A stretch of 64,000 nt of DNA from Alkalihalobacillus sp. FSL W8-0930 (GCA_037965595.1 CP150183.1:3472001-3536000), one strand, 5' to 3'. Counted from the first letter of the stretch, positions 8,717-18,622 are shown. A program made the numbers and translations. The notes: generated by a model not told the origin, from the sequence alone.

Positions 8717-10325
8717 GTTCTTCTCCTCGTATTGGCACAATGGCCTTTAATGTAACTCCCCCATCAACGTTTGCGGTGAGGGTTAACTCTCCATGTGCAT
8801 CCTCTATATATGTACTCATTAAGTACAAGCCGTATCCTCTACCGGTTCCCTTTGTTGAAATCCCTTTTTCCATTAATTGATCTAGCCGTGATTGACTGGT
8901 TTGTCCCCCGTTATCTTTGACCTGCCAAAGGATCTGTTCGCCGTTACAATCAATCGTCAAATCAATGGTTGCATCATCCATGTCTTGCAGGGCTTCCATT
9001 GCATTATCCAGGCTATTCCCTATGACCGTAATCAACGCATTTAACTGAGTTGGATCTTTTATTGTTGGCCATGAGAACTCACCATCGAATTGAACCTTGA
9101 TTCCTTGGTTCTTAACCATCTTTAGCTTGTTAAGGAGATAGCCAACTAGTACTGGGTCATTCACTTGCCTTGAAATCCAACCCACATCCTCTTGATAATA
9201 GGTTGAGATGGTTTGAATGTACGCTTGCAACTCTTCATATGACTCCGTATGAACCATGGCTGATACAACGTGCAGCTTATTCATAAATTCGTGAGTCTGT
9301 AACCGAAGGGCCTCTGCATAGGACTTCACTCCAGATAATTGGTCCAATGCAAGTGTAAGCTCTGTTTTGTCTTGAAACGTGACCATCGCTCCTAGTCTCT
9401 GGTCATTCAACTGAAGGGGGACCCGGTTTACGACAAGCTCAAGCTCTTTGAGAGATCGTTGTTTATTTCGTTGAATCTTTCCTGATTCGAGCACCTCATC
9501 CAGCTCAAATTCAGGTAAAACTGCGGCAATATCCTTATGTAAAACATGTTCTGTCTTACCGGCTTTTTGCAGAATTTTTGTGGCCGCCTCATTTTGTAGA
9601 ATAATTTTACCATACGCATCCACTGCAATGATTCCTTCTTGAACGGAGGAGAGCATCGCTTCTCTTGTTTCAAGCAATTGGGCAATCTCCATTGGCTCAA
9701 GATTTTGCATGGATCGTTTAATTTTTCTTGCAAGTAAAACAGCGCCTACTAGACCGGCAATCAAGCCAGCGAACCCACCGATCCAGACCATAACCTGACT
9801 ACGGTACACAGCCGATTTAATATGATCAGTTAATATCCCTACTACAACCACACCTATTTGTTCCCCTGTTTGTTCATTGTAAACAGGAATGAATGTGCGT
9901 AGTGATTCACCTAGTGTCCCCTCAGCAGTCGAAGAATAGGTTTCTCCTTCAAAGGCTCGTTCTTCGTCACTTCCTACAAATCGTTCTCCGACCTTTTCCG
10001 GTGTAGGATGAGTTAACCGAACACGATCCATATCGATCACGACAATATATTCTACATTTGTTTCACTTTGGACTTCCTCTGTATATTCTTGTAATCGTGC
10101 CTGTGTCTCTTCATTCTCTAGCCCGTCGATAACAACTGGTGATCTAGCGAATGAAGTAGCAATCGTCCATACCTTGTCCTCAAGCGCTGACCTTGTTGAT
10201 TTCGCATTATCAATTGCAACAAGTATTCCAGCTAATGATAGCGCGAGTACTAGACCTGAACAGACAAGTAATACGATAACCGTTTGTAGCCGATAGTTAC
10301 TTTTCTTTGGTTTTTTATATGTCAT
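8709..10325 (-). CDS. Sensor histidine kinase of the CitA/DcuS family
   Basis: 538-aa membrane sensor for extracellular carboxylates. It has an N-terminal membrane segment (about 14-36), an extracytoplasmic PAS-like domain (about 40-170), a second membrane segment, a cytoplasmic PAS domain (about 215-330), and a DHp helix with the phosphoacceptor in LRLQTHEFMNKLHVVS, the signature of this family. The ATPase domain shows the N box IGNSLDNAMEAL, VKDNGG and a GRGYGLYL box. It forms a kinase-regulator-transporter unit with the two downstream genes; ligand inferred as a C4-dicarboxylate or citrate. Confidence 0.94.
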   Translation of the reverse strand: MTYKKPKKSNYRLQTVIVLLVCSGLVLALSLAGILVAIDNAKSTRSALEDKVWTIATSFARSPVVIDGLENEETQARLQEYTEEVQSETNVEYIVVIDMDRVRLTHPTPEKVGERFVGSDEERAFEGETYSSTAEGTLGESLRTFIPVYNEQTGEQIGVVVVGILTDHIKSAVYRSQVMVWIGGFAGLIAGLVGAVLLARKIKRSMQNLEPMEIAQLLETREAMLSSVQEGIIAVDAYGKIILQNEAATKILQKAGKTEHVLHKDIAAVLPEFELDEVLESGKIQRNKQRSLKELELVVNRVPLQLNDQRLGAMVTFQDKTELTLALDQLSGVKSYAEALRLQTHEFMNKLHVVSAMVHTESYEELQAYIQTISTYYQEDVGWISRQVNDPVLVGYLLNKLKMVKNQGIKVQFDGEFSWPTIKDPTQLNALITVIGNSLDNAMEALQDMDDATIDLTIDCNGEQILWQVKDNGGQTSQSRLDQLMEKGISTKGTGRGYGLYLMSTYIEDAHGELTLTANVDGGVTLKAIVPIRGEEHD

Positions 10326-10410
10326 AAGTCTCTTTACTACCTTTCGTACGATAACCCTTCATCACACTATACCAAAGAAAATATTCAGATAATAGAGTTC
10401 AGGTAGAAAA

Positions 10411-10464
10411 CAAAATGGAAAAGACGAATGCCCACTTTTATAAATGGAATCATTCGCCTTTTCC
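10411..10464 (-). terminator. Terminator after the chemoreceptor gene
   Basis: GGAAAAGACGAATG and CATTCGCCTTTTCC form a 14-bp stem with one mismatch, followed on the minus strand by a T-rich tract. The stem contains the CGAATG word of the dispersed hairpin family and may be a remnant of it. Confidence 0.7.
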
Positions 10465-10484
10465 GTTGCATTCTTTCTATGTCT

Positions 10485-12485
10485 CTACCATTTAAATACT
10501 TGAACTAGCTTTTGAAGCTCCTCTGATAGAACAGATAGGTTTTCTGCCGAGCTTGCAATTTCCTCCATAGAAGCTAGTTGTTCCTCTGTTGAAGCAGAAA
10601 CGGTTTGCATTTCCTGAGTGGTCTCCTCGGTACTCGCAGAAAGCTCCGTGAACACCTTGGCAAAATCCCTTGCCCCTGTTGAGACGTGATTTGCTTCTTT
10701 TGAAACGATTTGAATTTTTTCCACCATGCTACGCATTTGCTGATCGATACGTGCAAACGATTTGCCCGCTTGTTCTGCTACCTTGATTCCGTTATCTACC
10801 TCTGAACCACCCACCTGCATTGCAGCCGTTGCATGGTTTGCCTGTTTTTCAATCGAGACAATCATCCTGTGAATCTGTTCGCTTGCAGCTGCAGATTGCT
10901 CTGCAAGTTTTCGAACCTCCTCGGCAACAACTGCAAAGCCTTTTCCATGCTCTCCAGCTCTTGCTGCCTCAATGGATGCATTTAGTGCAAGTAGATTCGT
11001 TTGTTCTGCAATTTCTTTAATAAGTGATGTAACTTGATTGATTTCCTTTGAACTGTGAGCCAGCTCGCTAATACGCTCTGCCACCGTCACACTTGTTTCT
11101 TTAATAATGCTCATCTGATTCATACTTGATTTGACCGCCTGGCTGCCCGTGGCTACCACCTCTTGCACCTGATTTGCCGTCGAGTTAGCGGTTGTTGTTT
11201 CATCTGTAATTTGCAGGACAGATTGATAGAGTTGGTCCGCCTTTTTGGTACTTGTGTTCATCGATTCCGTTTGCTCATCAGACGCACTTACGACCTCTTG
11301 TACAGCTCTGGTGATCTGCTCAGTGGCTTGTGTATTCTGCTGTGAGCTGGCTAGTAACTGTTGGGACGCAGCTGCCACTTGAGTGGATTTGTCTAGCACA
11401 CCTTCTAGCAACCCAAGAAAGGACACTCTCATTTGTTCAAACGACGCGTCAAGCTGACCAATTTCATCATGTCGCATCGCTTTCTTTTCCTTACTTGCAC
11501 TCAGATCTCCGGTACCAATACGTGCAGCGGTCTTAGTGAGTCTTCGGATTGGTTGTACAATAGATAAGACCATTCCAGATGCCATGATTAAGCCCAAGAC
11601 TAGTGTGATAACAATAACGGTAACGGTTGTCCACCAAATCGGATTTACAGCGTCATCGACTTCATCCATAAAAAACGTGCCGGCAAGCTTCCAGCCAGTT
11701 TGTTCATTTGTTAGAAAGCTCATATACTTTTCTTCAGACTCGTAAGCGTACGAGAACGATCCCTCTTCCGATTGATACATTTTTGCAAAGAAGTCTTCCT
11801 GAGCGACCGTCCCTAAATCATTGGTCGGATGAGAGATAAAGCTCTGACTACGATCCAAGAGAAACAAGTATCCACCTTTCCCCACTCGACTTGATTCAAT
11901 CATCGATGTTAAGTGATCCAGCTCCAAATCAATAGCTACAACACCCGCTTCATTTTCTAGTGCTTTCGCAAGCGTTACCGACACTTTTTTTGTCGCAAGT
12001 GACATGTAGGGGGCTGATACGAAGATCTCTCCCTTAGACGCTTTAGCCTGCTGATACCATGAACGTTCTCTGACATCAAACGAGTCAGGATATTCAATAG
12101 AGGATGGCTGATGGACAAAGTTCCCATTATCCAACCCTATCAATACCTGTTCGACCTCATCTTGAGAAAGGCTGTATTGCTCTAGTAAGTTAGATACATC
12201 TCTCTCACTTGCTTCGTCATCTAATGAATCTTCAGCTAACGCATTAACGAGCATTTCTAAGTTCTGTGATTGTGAACGTATGTATTGATTAATCATTTCA
12301 TCCATTTGTTCAATATTTTCCAGTGCATCCTCCATAATCATCGTTTCCGTATTATCTCGTGCACTATGATAGGAGAAATACCCAATAACTAATGGTGGAA
12401 CAATAAGTATAAGAAGATATGAAATAACAAGCTTCATCCGTAGACTGAGGCCTTTTTTCTGTTGTTTTTTCTTTTTTGTTCGCAT
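10485..12485 (-). CDS. Methyl-accepting chemotaxis protein
   Basis: 666-aa transmembrane chemoreceptor. A basic N-terminus is followed by a membrane segment (about 18-40), a double-Cache extracellular sensor (about 45-280), a second membrane segment (about 285-308), a HAMP domain and a long cytoplasmic signalling hairpin. The hairpin tip [20 protein letters not shown], which binds CheA/CheW, is fully conserved. Gln/Glu-rich methylation helices flank the tip. It stands alone, between terminators, so its ligand cannot be inferred from neighbours. Confidence 0.95.
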   Translation of the reverse strand: MRTKKKKQQKKGLSLRMKLVISYLLILIVPPLVIGYFSYHSARDNTETMIMEDALENIEQMDEMINQYIRSQSQNLEMLVNALAEDSLDDEASERDVSNLLEQYSLSQDEVEQVLIGLDNGNFVHQPSSIEYPDSFDVRERSWYQQAKASKGEIFVSAPYMSLATKKVSVTLAKALENEAGVVAIDLELDHLTSMIESSRVGKGGYLFLLDRSQSFISHPTNDLGTVAQEDFFAKMYQSEEGSFSYAYESEEKYMSFLTNEQTGWKLAGTFFMDEVDDAVNPIWWTTVTVIVITLVLGLIMASGMVLSIVQPIRRLTKTAARIGTGDLSASKEKKAMRHDEIGQLDASFEQMRVSFLGLLEGVLDKSTQVAAASQQLLASSQQNTQATEQITRAVQEVVSASDEQTESMNTSTKKADQLYQSVLQITDETTTANSTANQVQEVVATGSQAVKSSMNQMSIIKETSVTVAERISELAHSSKEINQVTSLIKEIAEQTNLLALNASIEAARAGEHGKGFAVVAEEVRKLAEQSAAASEQIHRMIVSIEKQANHATAAMQVGGSEVDNGIKVAEQAGKSFARIDQQMRSMVEKIQIVSKEANHVSTGARDFAKVFTELSASTEETTQEMQTVSASTEEQLASMEEIASSAENLSVLSEELQKLVQVFKW

Positions 12486-12662
12486 CCGACGCTCTCCTTT
12501 TCAAATTAAAGGCATACACTTGTTTTTATCGGATTCTTTTATAGAGATTTGAAGAAGAAGATGGAAAAAGAGGAGAGGAATATGAAGGGGACAAACAGAA
12601 AATGTAGAAGAATATTGTCTACCATAGATACTTCGCAATCACTCGATTATTGTTCTATAAAC

Positions 12663-12905
12663 ACACGAAAGGCAAATGATTCGCTTGGTCATTTGCCTTC
12701 CTTAATCAATTTTTAATTTCCCTCAGCCTATTTAGTTAATCGATGATAGCAAGAGATATACTGTTCCTGCAGACACTTAGCGGACGAGATGGCAGGCCGA
12801 CTCCGAAGGGAGGAAAGGACAGGGTTGAAATACACTGGTGCAGCCAGTTTAGTTCAACGCCCGCCCGGCGAGACTTGCCAGCCATCTCGGGAGCGATTCT
12901 TCAAA
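12663..12905. repeat. Dispersed repeat copy D, strongly diverged, in a gene-free stretch
   Basis: The 461-bp gap between the chemoreceptor start and the NMNAT stop holds this element; I see nothing clear in 12486-12660. It opens with the hairpin AAGGCAAATGA/TCATTTGCCTT (12668-12698), then at about 12778-12895 a nested palindrome: GAGATGGC (12788) with GCCATCTC (12882), an inner GTTGAA/TTCAAC and ACTGG/CCAGT. The order hairpin-then-core and words such as GCGGA, GACTCC and CACTG match copy E, so I treat it as a diverged inverted copy. Confidence 0.5.
12668..12698. terminator. Hairpin of repeat copy D
   Basis: AAGGCAAATGA pairs with TCATTTGCCTT. The stem differs from other copies with changes on both arms. 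Probable terminator for the minus-strand NAD salvage operon, though about 250 bp past its stop. Confidence 0.6.
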
Positions 12906-12946
12906 TAAAATTGTTCTTCAAATTAAGAGGCTTCACCTATATCACC

Positions 12947-13573
12947 CTACTCACTATCCTGATACAACCCGTGCCGCATGATATATTGATAGCAGCTTTC
13001 TGGTAGAAGATATCTTGGTTCTCCGCCACGACTAAATTCTTGGCGAATGTAGGTAGAGCTAATTTCCATAGCGAGTCCTTTATCAACAAGATGGAACCGG
13101 CCATCGTCTGCGTTTCTAAGTAAGGGCGAAGCTGAGATGGTTTTTAGCATATCAATTCCATCACGTGCCATCACAATAAATTGATGCTCTTCCACTAGCT
13201 TTTCACCCTTTACCCAACTTCCATTACCAATGTCTACGAGAATATCAGCGCCCATCACAAAGTATAGTTCATCATTTGGATATTGTTTCTTTAACCGTTG
13301 CATCGTGTAGTATGTGTACTGCTGACCGATTGGCGCATTCATTTCTTCTGTAGACAGCTCAAATCTCGGGTCATCGGCAATAGCCAAATTCACCATCTGC
13401 GTTCGATGCTCGTCACCACCTTGAAGACTTTTATCACGTCGTTCCTTTGCTGATGGTAGAAACAAGATCTTATCAAGCTTTTTTCGGTGACAAATCGTTG
13501 AAGCTGTCCAAAGATGTACATTAGTGATTGGGTCAAATGATGAACCATATACTCCGATTTTCAAGGGTTCCAC
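12947..13573 (-). CDS. Nicotinate/nicotinamide mononucleotide adenylyltransferase, atypical signature
   Basis: 208-aa HIGH-superfamily nucleotidyltransferase that would join (nicotinate/nicotinamide) mononucleotide to AMP to make (deamido-)NAD. The N-terminal loop reads GSSFDPITNVHL where bacterial NadD has GGTFDPPHxGHL: the first His is Thr and GH is VH. This resembles the SFNPITNMHL of eukaryotic NMNATs as I recall it. The C-terminal phosphate loop ISSTYIR and the RYLLPES..YI..HGLY ending are intact, and YPNDELYFVMGAD is NadD-like. It starts 9 nt after the nicotinate phosphoribosyltransferase stop, so the pair forms a two-step salvage operon. It is probably not the housekeeping nadD, which in Bacillus sits next to yqeK. 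Confidence 0.85.
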   Translation of the reverse strand: MEPLKIGVYGSSFDPITNVHLWTASTICHRKKLDKILFLPSAKERRDKSLQGGDEHRTQMVNLAIADDPRFELSTEEMNAPIGQQYTYYTMQRLKKQYPNDELYFVMGADILVDIGNGSWVKGEKLVEEHQFIVMARDGIDMLKTISASPLLRNADDGRFHLVDKGLAMEISSTYIRQEFSRGGEPRYLLPESCYQYIMRHGLYQDSE

Positions 13574-13582
13574 CTCATGAGT

Positions 13583-15253
13583 TTATTTAGTATTTTTTGC
13601 CTGAATCATTTGTTCTTTAAGCTCCCGCAGTTCATCTGAGAGGACTACTGGGTATACCTCAGGAACCTCTAAGCGTAGATACTCTTCCCAAAACGTTGCT
13701 TTACTTGATTGATGATAGTCACGAATTTGTGGAAGGGTTGGCTTCGTGTATACTAATTCACCATTTTCAAAGATTTTCTTATGTAGCTCCTCGAAGGTGA
13801 AGTGTCGAATCACCTTTGACTTCAACGGGTTTGTTGGATGCTTTAAAACAATCTCGTCTTTGCCTTCTAGCGATTCGTGCGCCAGGCAAATGTAATCTCC
13901 CTTTGCCATGTGGTTATGATCATATAATCGATACACCTTTTTACGACCGGGGTTTAACACTTTATCAATGCTTTCAGAGATCTTAATTAACGAAATCCAA
14001 TCATCCTGTTCATAGGAGGTGCCATCCTCTTTTTCTTCGTGCTGAAATGGACTTCTGGCAACGATTTTATGAACGCCTCCAAGTGCCGGGTGATCATAAG
14101 CCGTGATGAATTTGGTGCCGACTCCCCATATATCGATTTGGGCACCTTGCTGCTTTAACGAGGCAATGGTTGCTTCATCCAAGTCATTTGTTGCTGAAAT
14201 TTTTATATAATCGAGGCCTTCCTCGTCTAAACGCTTGCGCACTTTCTTAGACAGGTAAGCCAAGTCACCACTATCTAATCGCACGGCTACAAGACGTTGG
14301 CCTCGCTGTTCCATTTCCTTAGCAATTCGAATGGCATTAGGAAGACCGCTCTCCAGTGTATTCGTCGTATCGAGTAACAGAATGACTTTCTCAGGAAATG
14401 TATCTGCATATGATTTAAACGCCTCGTACTCGTTTTCATGGAACATAATATAGACATGCGCCATGGTACCCGTAATAGGAAGATCAAATGCCTTTCCAGC
14501 TTTCACGTTGCTTGTCGCATCAAACCCAGCGATATAAGCCATTTTCGCCCCATAGACACTTGAATCTCTTCCTTGTGCACGTCTTTTTCCCATCTCAAGC
14601 AACACATCTCCGCCCGTTACTGTCACTAGTCGAGAACCCTTCGTCAGTAATAACGACTCAGAGTTAATCGTGTTCAGCAGCATCGCTTCAATCCAAATAC
14701 ATTCCCAAACGGGTGCTTCAATTCGAAGAGTTGGTGTATTAGGGAAAACCAGATTCCCCTCTTCAATCGAATAAAGATCTCCACTAAAGCGTAACGTACG
14801 CAATTCATCTAAAAAGGCTTCATCAAAAGCCTCAGGCTGTTGTCGCAAATAGTCAATATCCTGTTCATTAAAATAGAGATGATCAAGCATCGAAATTAGA
14901 TGATCCAAACCACCAAATGCAACATAGCCACCTAATTCCCCCCGATAATCACCCACTCCACGAACAAAAGGAGGTTTGCGGTAAAAATCATCATAAACCA
15001 CCTTATTTTTGTGGATATCCTGCTTCCATAACGCATACATCATTGTAATCGCATAATAATCTGCATCTAGCGCATAGTCCTCAGCAGGATTAAAAAACGG
15101 AACCACATTGTATTCATTCCCTGAACAGTTTAGACAAGAGGCTGTTCGTTCTTCTCCTTTTGAGAAGTGCGGATGTCCACACGCGGAACATACTTGAACA
15201 AAGCGAAATTCTTTAGGGTCAATAAAATCAAACAACGTTTTACCACGTACCAT
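13583..15253 (-). CDS. pncB: Nicotinate phosphoribosyltransferase with N-terminal Cys4 motif
   Basis: 556-aa NAPRTase-family enzyme, first step of NAD salvage from nicotinate (nicotinate plus PRPP gives nicotinate mononucleotide). The type II PRTase core is visible in SSVYGAKMAYIAGFDATSNVKAG, TGTMAHVYIM, VAVRLDSGDLAYLSKKVR and DIWGVGTKF. Unusually, residues 22-43 form CxxC-x14-CxxC (Cys22, 25, 40, 43), a probable zinc ribbon. The first possible start (TTG at 15283) has no ribosome site; the ATG at 15253 has AAGGAG, so it is chosen. It is upstream of and nearly abutting the adenylyltransferase gene. Confidence 0.93.
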   Translation of the reverse strand: MVRGKTLFDFIDPKEFRFVQVCSACGHPHFSKGEERTASCLNCSGNEYNVVPFFNPAEDYALDADYYAITMMYALWKQDIHKNKVVYDDFYRKPPFVRGVGDYRGELGGYVAFGGLDHLISMLDHLYFNEQDIDYLRQQPEAFDEAFLDELRTLRFSGDLYSIEEGNLVFPNTPTLRIEAPVWECIWIEAMLLNTINSESLLLTKGSRLVTVTGGDVLLEMGKRRAQGRDSSVYGAKMAYIAGFDATSNVKAGKAFDLPITGTMAHVYIMFHENEYEAFKSYADTFPEKVILLLDTTNTLESGLPNAIRIAKEMEQRGQRLVAVRLDSGDLAYLSKKVRKRLDEEGLDYIKISATNDLDEATIASLKQQGAQIDIWGVGTKFITAYDHPALGGVHKIVARSPFQHEEKEDGTSYEQDDWISLIKISESIDKVLNPGRKKVYRLYDHNHMAKGDYICLAHESLEGKDEIVLKHPTNPLKSKVIRHFTFEELHKKIFENGELVYTKPTLPQIRDYHQSSKATFWEEYLRLEVPEVYPVVLSDELRELKEQMIQAKNTK

Positions 15254-15421
15254 CAAACGTAACTCCTTCTTAAGACAAACCAATACTCCCAGTCTTGGCC
15301 CCTCTTTCTTCTCCCCTTATCTTAGCCCTCCCTCTTTGTGCTTGCAACGACTTTCTCTCTTAGAAACGTGACAGTAATTGTATAGATCTAAAGATTTTTT
15401 TAGCCTTTGTTCTTATTCGAA

Positions 15422-15445
15422 TGAACGACGTTCGGTATATCGAAC
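15422..15445. promoter_or_regulatory. GTTC/GAAC palindromes upstream of the NAD salvage operon
   Basis: GAACGACGTTC (15423-15433) and the overlapping GTTCGGTATATCGAAC (15430-15445, one mismatched pair) form adjacent inverted repeats between the divergent pncB and sinR genes. The spacing is not that of a LexA box. A regulator for either gene could bind here; which one is unknown. Confidence 0.4.
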
Positions 15446-15553
15446 AATACTCATTCACCCCTAATTTACAACCATTTCGGGTAATAAAATCAAGTTGATG
15501 TTGGATTGGGAAAACAATCGCGAAGACCCTGTCTTGTCAAGTGTTGAGTAAAA

Positions 15554-15590
15554 TGTTCTGTTTACAGAACAAAACGGAGGCTGTTATAAT
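15554..15590 (+). promoter_or_regulatory. sinR promoter with palindromic operator
   Basis: The perfect palindrome TGTTCTGTTTACAGAACA spans 15554-15571. It covers a -35 box TTTACA (15561-15566), which is followed after 18 nt by a consensus -10 TATAAT (15585-15590), about 40 bp before the sinR ATG. The arm GTTCTGT is close to the GTTCTYT SinR-binding word known from B. subtilis, so autorepression by SinR is the simplest reading. Confidence 0.65.
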
Positions 15591-15628
15591 AGCCACTAAC
15601 ATCAGACAGATAAGCGAGGGACTCACAC

Positions 15629-15964
15629 ATGATTGGAAAACAAGTGAAAAAATGCAGACTAGATCGAGGACTTTCCTTGTCAGAGTTAGCTGAAAATGCA
15701 GGGGTAGCAAAATCTTATTTAAGCTCCATCGAACGTAACATCCAATCAAATCCATCTATCCACTTTTTAGAGAAAATATCTCTCATTTTAAATGTTCCGA
15801 TTGAGACGCTGCTCTACGGAAATGAAGCAACAAACGACTTAAATGGGTTGGACAAAGAATGGGTTCAGCTAGTTAAAAATGCGATCGAATCTGGAATTAG
15901 CAAGGAACAGTTTCGTGAGTTTATTGAATTTAATCGTTGGAAAAAAGAACAACTCCACCCGTAA
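15629..15964 (+). CDS. sinR: SinR-like transition regulator
   Basis: 111 aa, the same length as B. subtilis SinR and similar along the whole chain. The HTH domain (about 1-64: LSLSELAENAGVAKSYLSSIERN) is nearly identical in its recognition helix, and the C-terminal SinI-interaction/tetramer region (EWVQLVKNAIESGISKEQFREFIEF) is present. SinR represses biofilm matrix genes. In B. subtilis the antagonist sinI lies just upstream; no such ORF exists here in the 375 bp between pncB and sinR, which instead hold GTTC palindromes and a promoter. Ribosome site GCGAGGG. Confidence 0.93.
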   Translation: MIGKQVKKCRLDRGLSLSELAENAGVAKSYLSSIERNIQSNPSIHFLEKISLILNVPIETLLYGNEATNDLNGLDKEWVQLVKNAIESGISKEQFREFIEFNRWKKEQLHP

Positions 15965-16011
15965 GCATCGTACCGTCCCTTCGGAATTACTAATCCCCAT
16001 TTTTCAAACAA

Positions 16012-16036
16012 AAAAAGGCCGAAAGATCGACCTTTT
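16012..16036 (-). terminator. Terminator after rocD
   Basis: On the minus strand AAAGGTCG and CGGCCTTT form a short stem (one G-U pair) followed by TTTTTTTG. It lies between the convergent sinR and rocD genes. Confidence 0.7.
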
Positions 16037-16045
16037 ACTATCATT

Positions 16046-17245
16046 CTATTTCGCATGATTTAAAACCGAATAAAGCTTTTGGAATGCCCAGTCAAGTTCT
16101 TCCTCTGTAATAATGAGTGGTGGAGCCAGTCTAATGACATTCATATGTGTTTCTTTACAGAGCAATCCTTTTTCCTTTAATTTTTCACAATAAGGTCTGG
16201 CTGGCTCTGTTAATTCGATTCCGATAAATAGCCCTCTGCCTCTAATCTCTTTAATGATTGGATTCTGAATGGTCTTAAGCTTCTCCATCAAGTACTCTCC
16301 AAGCTCGAAGGACTTTTCAACAAGCTTTTCCTCTTGAAGAACATCTATTGCGGCTATGGCCACAGCACTAGCTAAAGGATTTCCGCCAAATGTGGATCCA
16401 TGGGATCCTGGATCAAACACCCCAAGTACGTCTTTGCTGCCCACAACAGCGGAGATGGGCATCACTCCACCACCTAATGCTTTTCCTAATATATATAGGT
16501 CTGGCGAAACATCGGCCCAATTGCATGCAAAGAGTTTTCCCGATCGACCCAGTCCAGATTGAATTTCATCCGCTATAAAGAGAACCTGATTGTTGTGGCA
16601 AAGCTCGGCAGCCTTCTTTAAATATCCATCAGGTGGAATGATGACTCCTGCTTCTCCTTGAATCGGTTCAACTAGAAAAGCTGCCGTATGTTCAGTAATT
16701 GCTTCTTTTAACGCGTCAGCATCACCATATGGGACGACCTTAATGCCAGGTAGCATCGGTCCAAATCCCCTCTTATATTCATCATTTGAAGAAAGTGAAA
16801 CAGCCGTCATCGTTCGACCGTGAAAGTTATCCTCACAAACAATGATTTCTGCTTGATCCTTCGCTACACCTTTGACATCGTACGCCCATCTTCGTGCAGC
16901 CTTAATAGCTGTTTCCACTGCTTCTGCACCTGTATTCATTGGAAGAACCATCTCGCAGCCTGAAAGCTCTGCTACCTTTGAATAAAAGGCACCTAATTGG
17001 TCATTATGAAACGCTCGTGAAGTTAACGTGATCTTCTCTGCTTGCTCCTTTAATGCTTGAACGATTTTCGGATGACAGTGACCATGATTCATCGCAGAAT
17101 ATGCACTTAGCATATCCATGTATTTGTTTCCCTCAGGATCACGTACCCATACGCCTTTTCCCTCTGAAAGCACCACCGGAAGTGGATGATAATTCTTTGC
17201 ACCAAATTGTTCAGTCTGGTTTATAACATCCTGTGATCGAGTCAT
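16046..17245 (-). CDS. rocD: Ornithine aminotransferase
   Basis: 399-aa class III PLP-dependent aminotransferase that converts ornithine and 2-oxoglutarate to glutamate semialdehyde and glutamate, the arginine/ornithine catabolic step. Conserved features are [17 protein letters not shown] (cofactor phosphate), [37 protein letters not shown], and the PLP-lysine in [14 protein letters not shown]. Length and sequence fit RocD throughout. Ribosome site AAGGAGGGG. It stands alone here, without the other roc genes. Confidence 0.95.
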   Translation of the reverse strand: MTRSQDVINQTEQFGAKNYHPLPVVLSEGKGVWVRDPEGNKYMDMLSAYSAMNHGHCHPKIVQALKEQAEKITLTSRAFHNDQLGAFYSKVAELSGCEMVLPMNTGAEAVETAIKAARRWAYDVKGVAKDQAEIIVCEDNFHGRTMTAVSLSSNDEYKRGFGPMLPGIKVVPYGDADALKEAITEHTAAFLVEPIQGEAGVIIPPDGYLKKAAELCHNNQVLFIADEIQSGLGRSGKLFACNWADVSPDLYILGKALGGGVMPISAVVGSKDVLGVFDPGSHGSTFGGNPLASAVAIAAIDVLQEEKLVEKSFELGEYLMEKLKTIQNPIIKEIRGRGLFIGIELTEPARPYCEKLKEKGLLCKETHMNVIRLAPPLIITEEELDWAFQKLYSVLNHAK

Positions 17246-17283
17246 CGTAAACCCCTCCTTGAACTGATTGGTCCTACCCTTTT

Positions 17284-17313
17284 ATTGTATGTCTCAAAAA
17301 GCCTTTCAGGCAA
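17284..17313 (-). promoter_or_regulatory. Possible sigma-A promoter of rocD
   Basis: On the minus strand TTGCCT and TACAAT are separated by 18 nt, upstream of rocD. A small palindrome, GCCTTTCAGGC, overlaps the -35 side. I see no sigma-L (-24/-12) signature, which rocD uses in B. subtilis. Confidence 0.4.
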
Positions 17314-17401
17314 CCTTCTTGCAAGCGCTATCAACATATATTAGGTTTAATAAGGGTAGATAGAGAAGAGCATCTAAGGTATACCTCGGGAGGACTAGTT
17401 T

Positions 17402-18622
17402 ATGGAAGCCATTCAGAAAAAAAGTATGACTATCACAATTGGGGATCATGTTTTGTTTTTATCGACGGTGTTTTGCTTTTGGTTTGCTACATATATTTAC
17501 GTACCAACGTTTAGTTTGTATCTAGAAACAAAGCAATTTACATATTCTGCGATCGGGATTATTTTGGGAAGCTATGGTGTGACACAGGTCCTGTTACGGT
17601 TTCCTTTAGGCATCCTTTCAGACATACTTCATCGCCTTAGAAAACAACTTTATATCGGGGGATTTGCTGTTGCAATCATTAGTGGACTGTTGCTCGTTTG
17701 GTTTGATTCGTTTTTAGCCATTTTTATCGCTCGTCTGCTCGCTGGAATAACGGCATCGATGTGGGTCATGGCAACAATTCTTTATGCTCAATATTTTGAC
17801 CGGACGCAATCCTCCCGGGCAATGGGCACTCTACAATTTCTCACGGTTATGCCTCAGTTTGTGAGTATGGCGCTCGCTGGTCTAATTGTTCAATCCTTTG
17901 GTTGGACGTTGCCCTTTTGGATTGCTGTTCTAGCCTCAGCAGTTGGACTCATTTTGTCCTGCTGGATAAAGGTTGTTCCACAAGAAAGCACTCAACAAAG
18001 CACGCGTAAATCATATAAGAGTTACGTGATGGCAACGATTCGGGTTCCAACGCTTTTTGCGATCACTGGTTTATCTATGATCGGGCATGGCATTCTCTTT
18101 ATCACCATATTTGGATTCACTCCATTGTATGCAGCTACAATTGGAATTGATGAAGGGACACTTGTCTGGCTTGTGATGGCGTTTTTTATTCCACATGCCA
18201 TTGCTTCCTTGAGCCTTGCCTTTCTACCGTTACAAGAGCGACACACTAAACTCATTCTTCTTATTTGTCTAATTGCTACAGTGGTTTCCCTTGTTCTGAT
18301 TCCATTGACAGAGTCCCTTACAAGCTTAAGTGTCGTCCATGGTCTTCTGGGTCTGGCACTAGGATTGTTTTTCCCTTTATTACTTGGGAAAATTGCCAGC
18401 TTACCTGTGGATTCATTACGAACGTCAGTGATGGGATTTTATCAGTCCTTTTACGCGCTCGGAATCTTTTTAGGTCCGATCCTAGCAGGAGCCGTAGCTG
18501 AGTGGGTTGGATTATCAGCAATGTTCTGGGGTGGTGCCTTCCTTGCCTTGCTCGGGATTCCAATGCTCCTATACGCGAATCAGAGATCAATGGATAGCAA
18601 AGAAGACTGGGACATAACATGA
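17402..18622 (+). CDS. Major facilitator superfamily transporter
   Basis: 406-aa integral membrane protein with about 12 hydrophobic segments and the MFS loop 2-3 motif as RFPLGILSDILHRLRKQL near residue 62. It is probably an exporter or small-molecule transporter of the MFS_1 group; substrate unknown. Ribosome site GGGAGGA. The last residues (DWDIT) and stop codon are encoded inside the left terminal repeat of dispersed repeat copy B, so the element now defines the C-terminus. Confidence 0.9.
   Translation: MEAIQKKSMTITIGDHVLFLSTVFCFWFATYIYVPTFSLYLETKQFTYSAIGIILGSYGVTQVLLRFPLGILSDILHRLRKQLYIGGFAVAIISGLLLVWFDSFLAIFIARLLAGITASMWVMATILYAQYFDRTQSSRAMGTLQFLTVMPQFVSMALAGLIVQSFGWTLPFWIAVLASAVGLILSCWIKVVPQESTQQSTRKSYKSYVMATIRVPTLFAITGLSMIGHGILFITIFGFTPLYAATIGIDEGTLVWLVMAFFIPHAIASLSLAFLPLQERHTKLILLICLIATVVSLVLIPLTESLTSLSVVHGLLGLALGLFFPLLLGKIASLPVDSLRTSVMGFYQSFYALGIFLGPILAGAVAEWVGLSAMFWGGAFLALLGIPMLLYANQRSMDSKEDWDIT

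Noticed and set aside
12743-13006. 87-aa plus-strand ORF next to the NMNAT gene
   Set aside because: It runs through repeat copy D and antisense into the NMNAT gene and has no ribosome site.
15423-15433. LexA/SOS box
   Set aside because: GAAC and GTTC are separated by 3 nt rather than the 4 nt of the Gram-positive SOS box, and neither neighbour is a repair gene.
15284-15628. A sinI gene upstream of sinR
   Set aside because: No ORF of about 40-60 codons with a ribosome site was found in either strand; the space holds palindromes and the sinR promoter.
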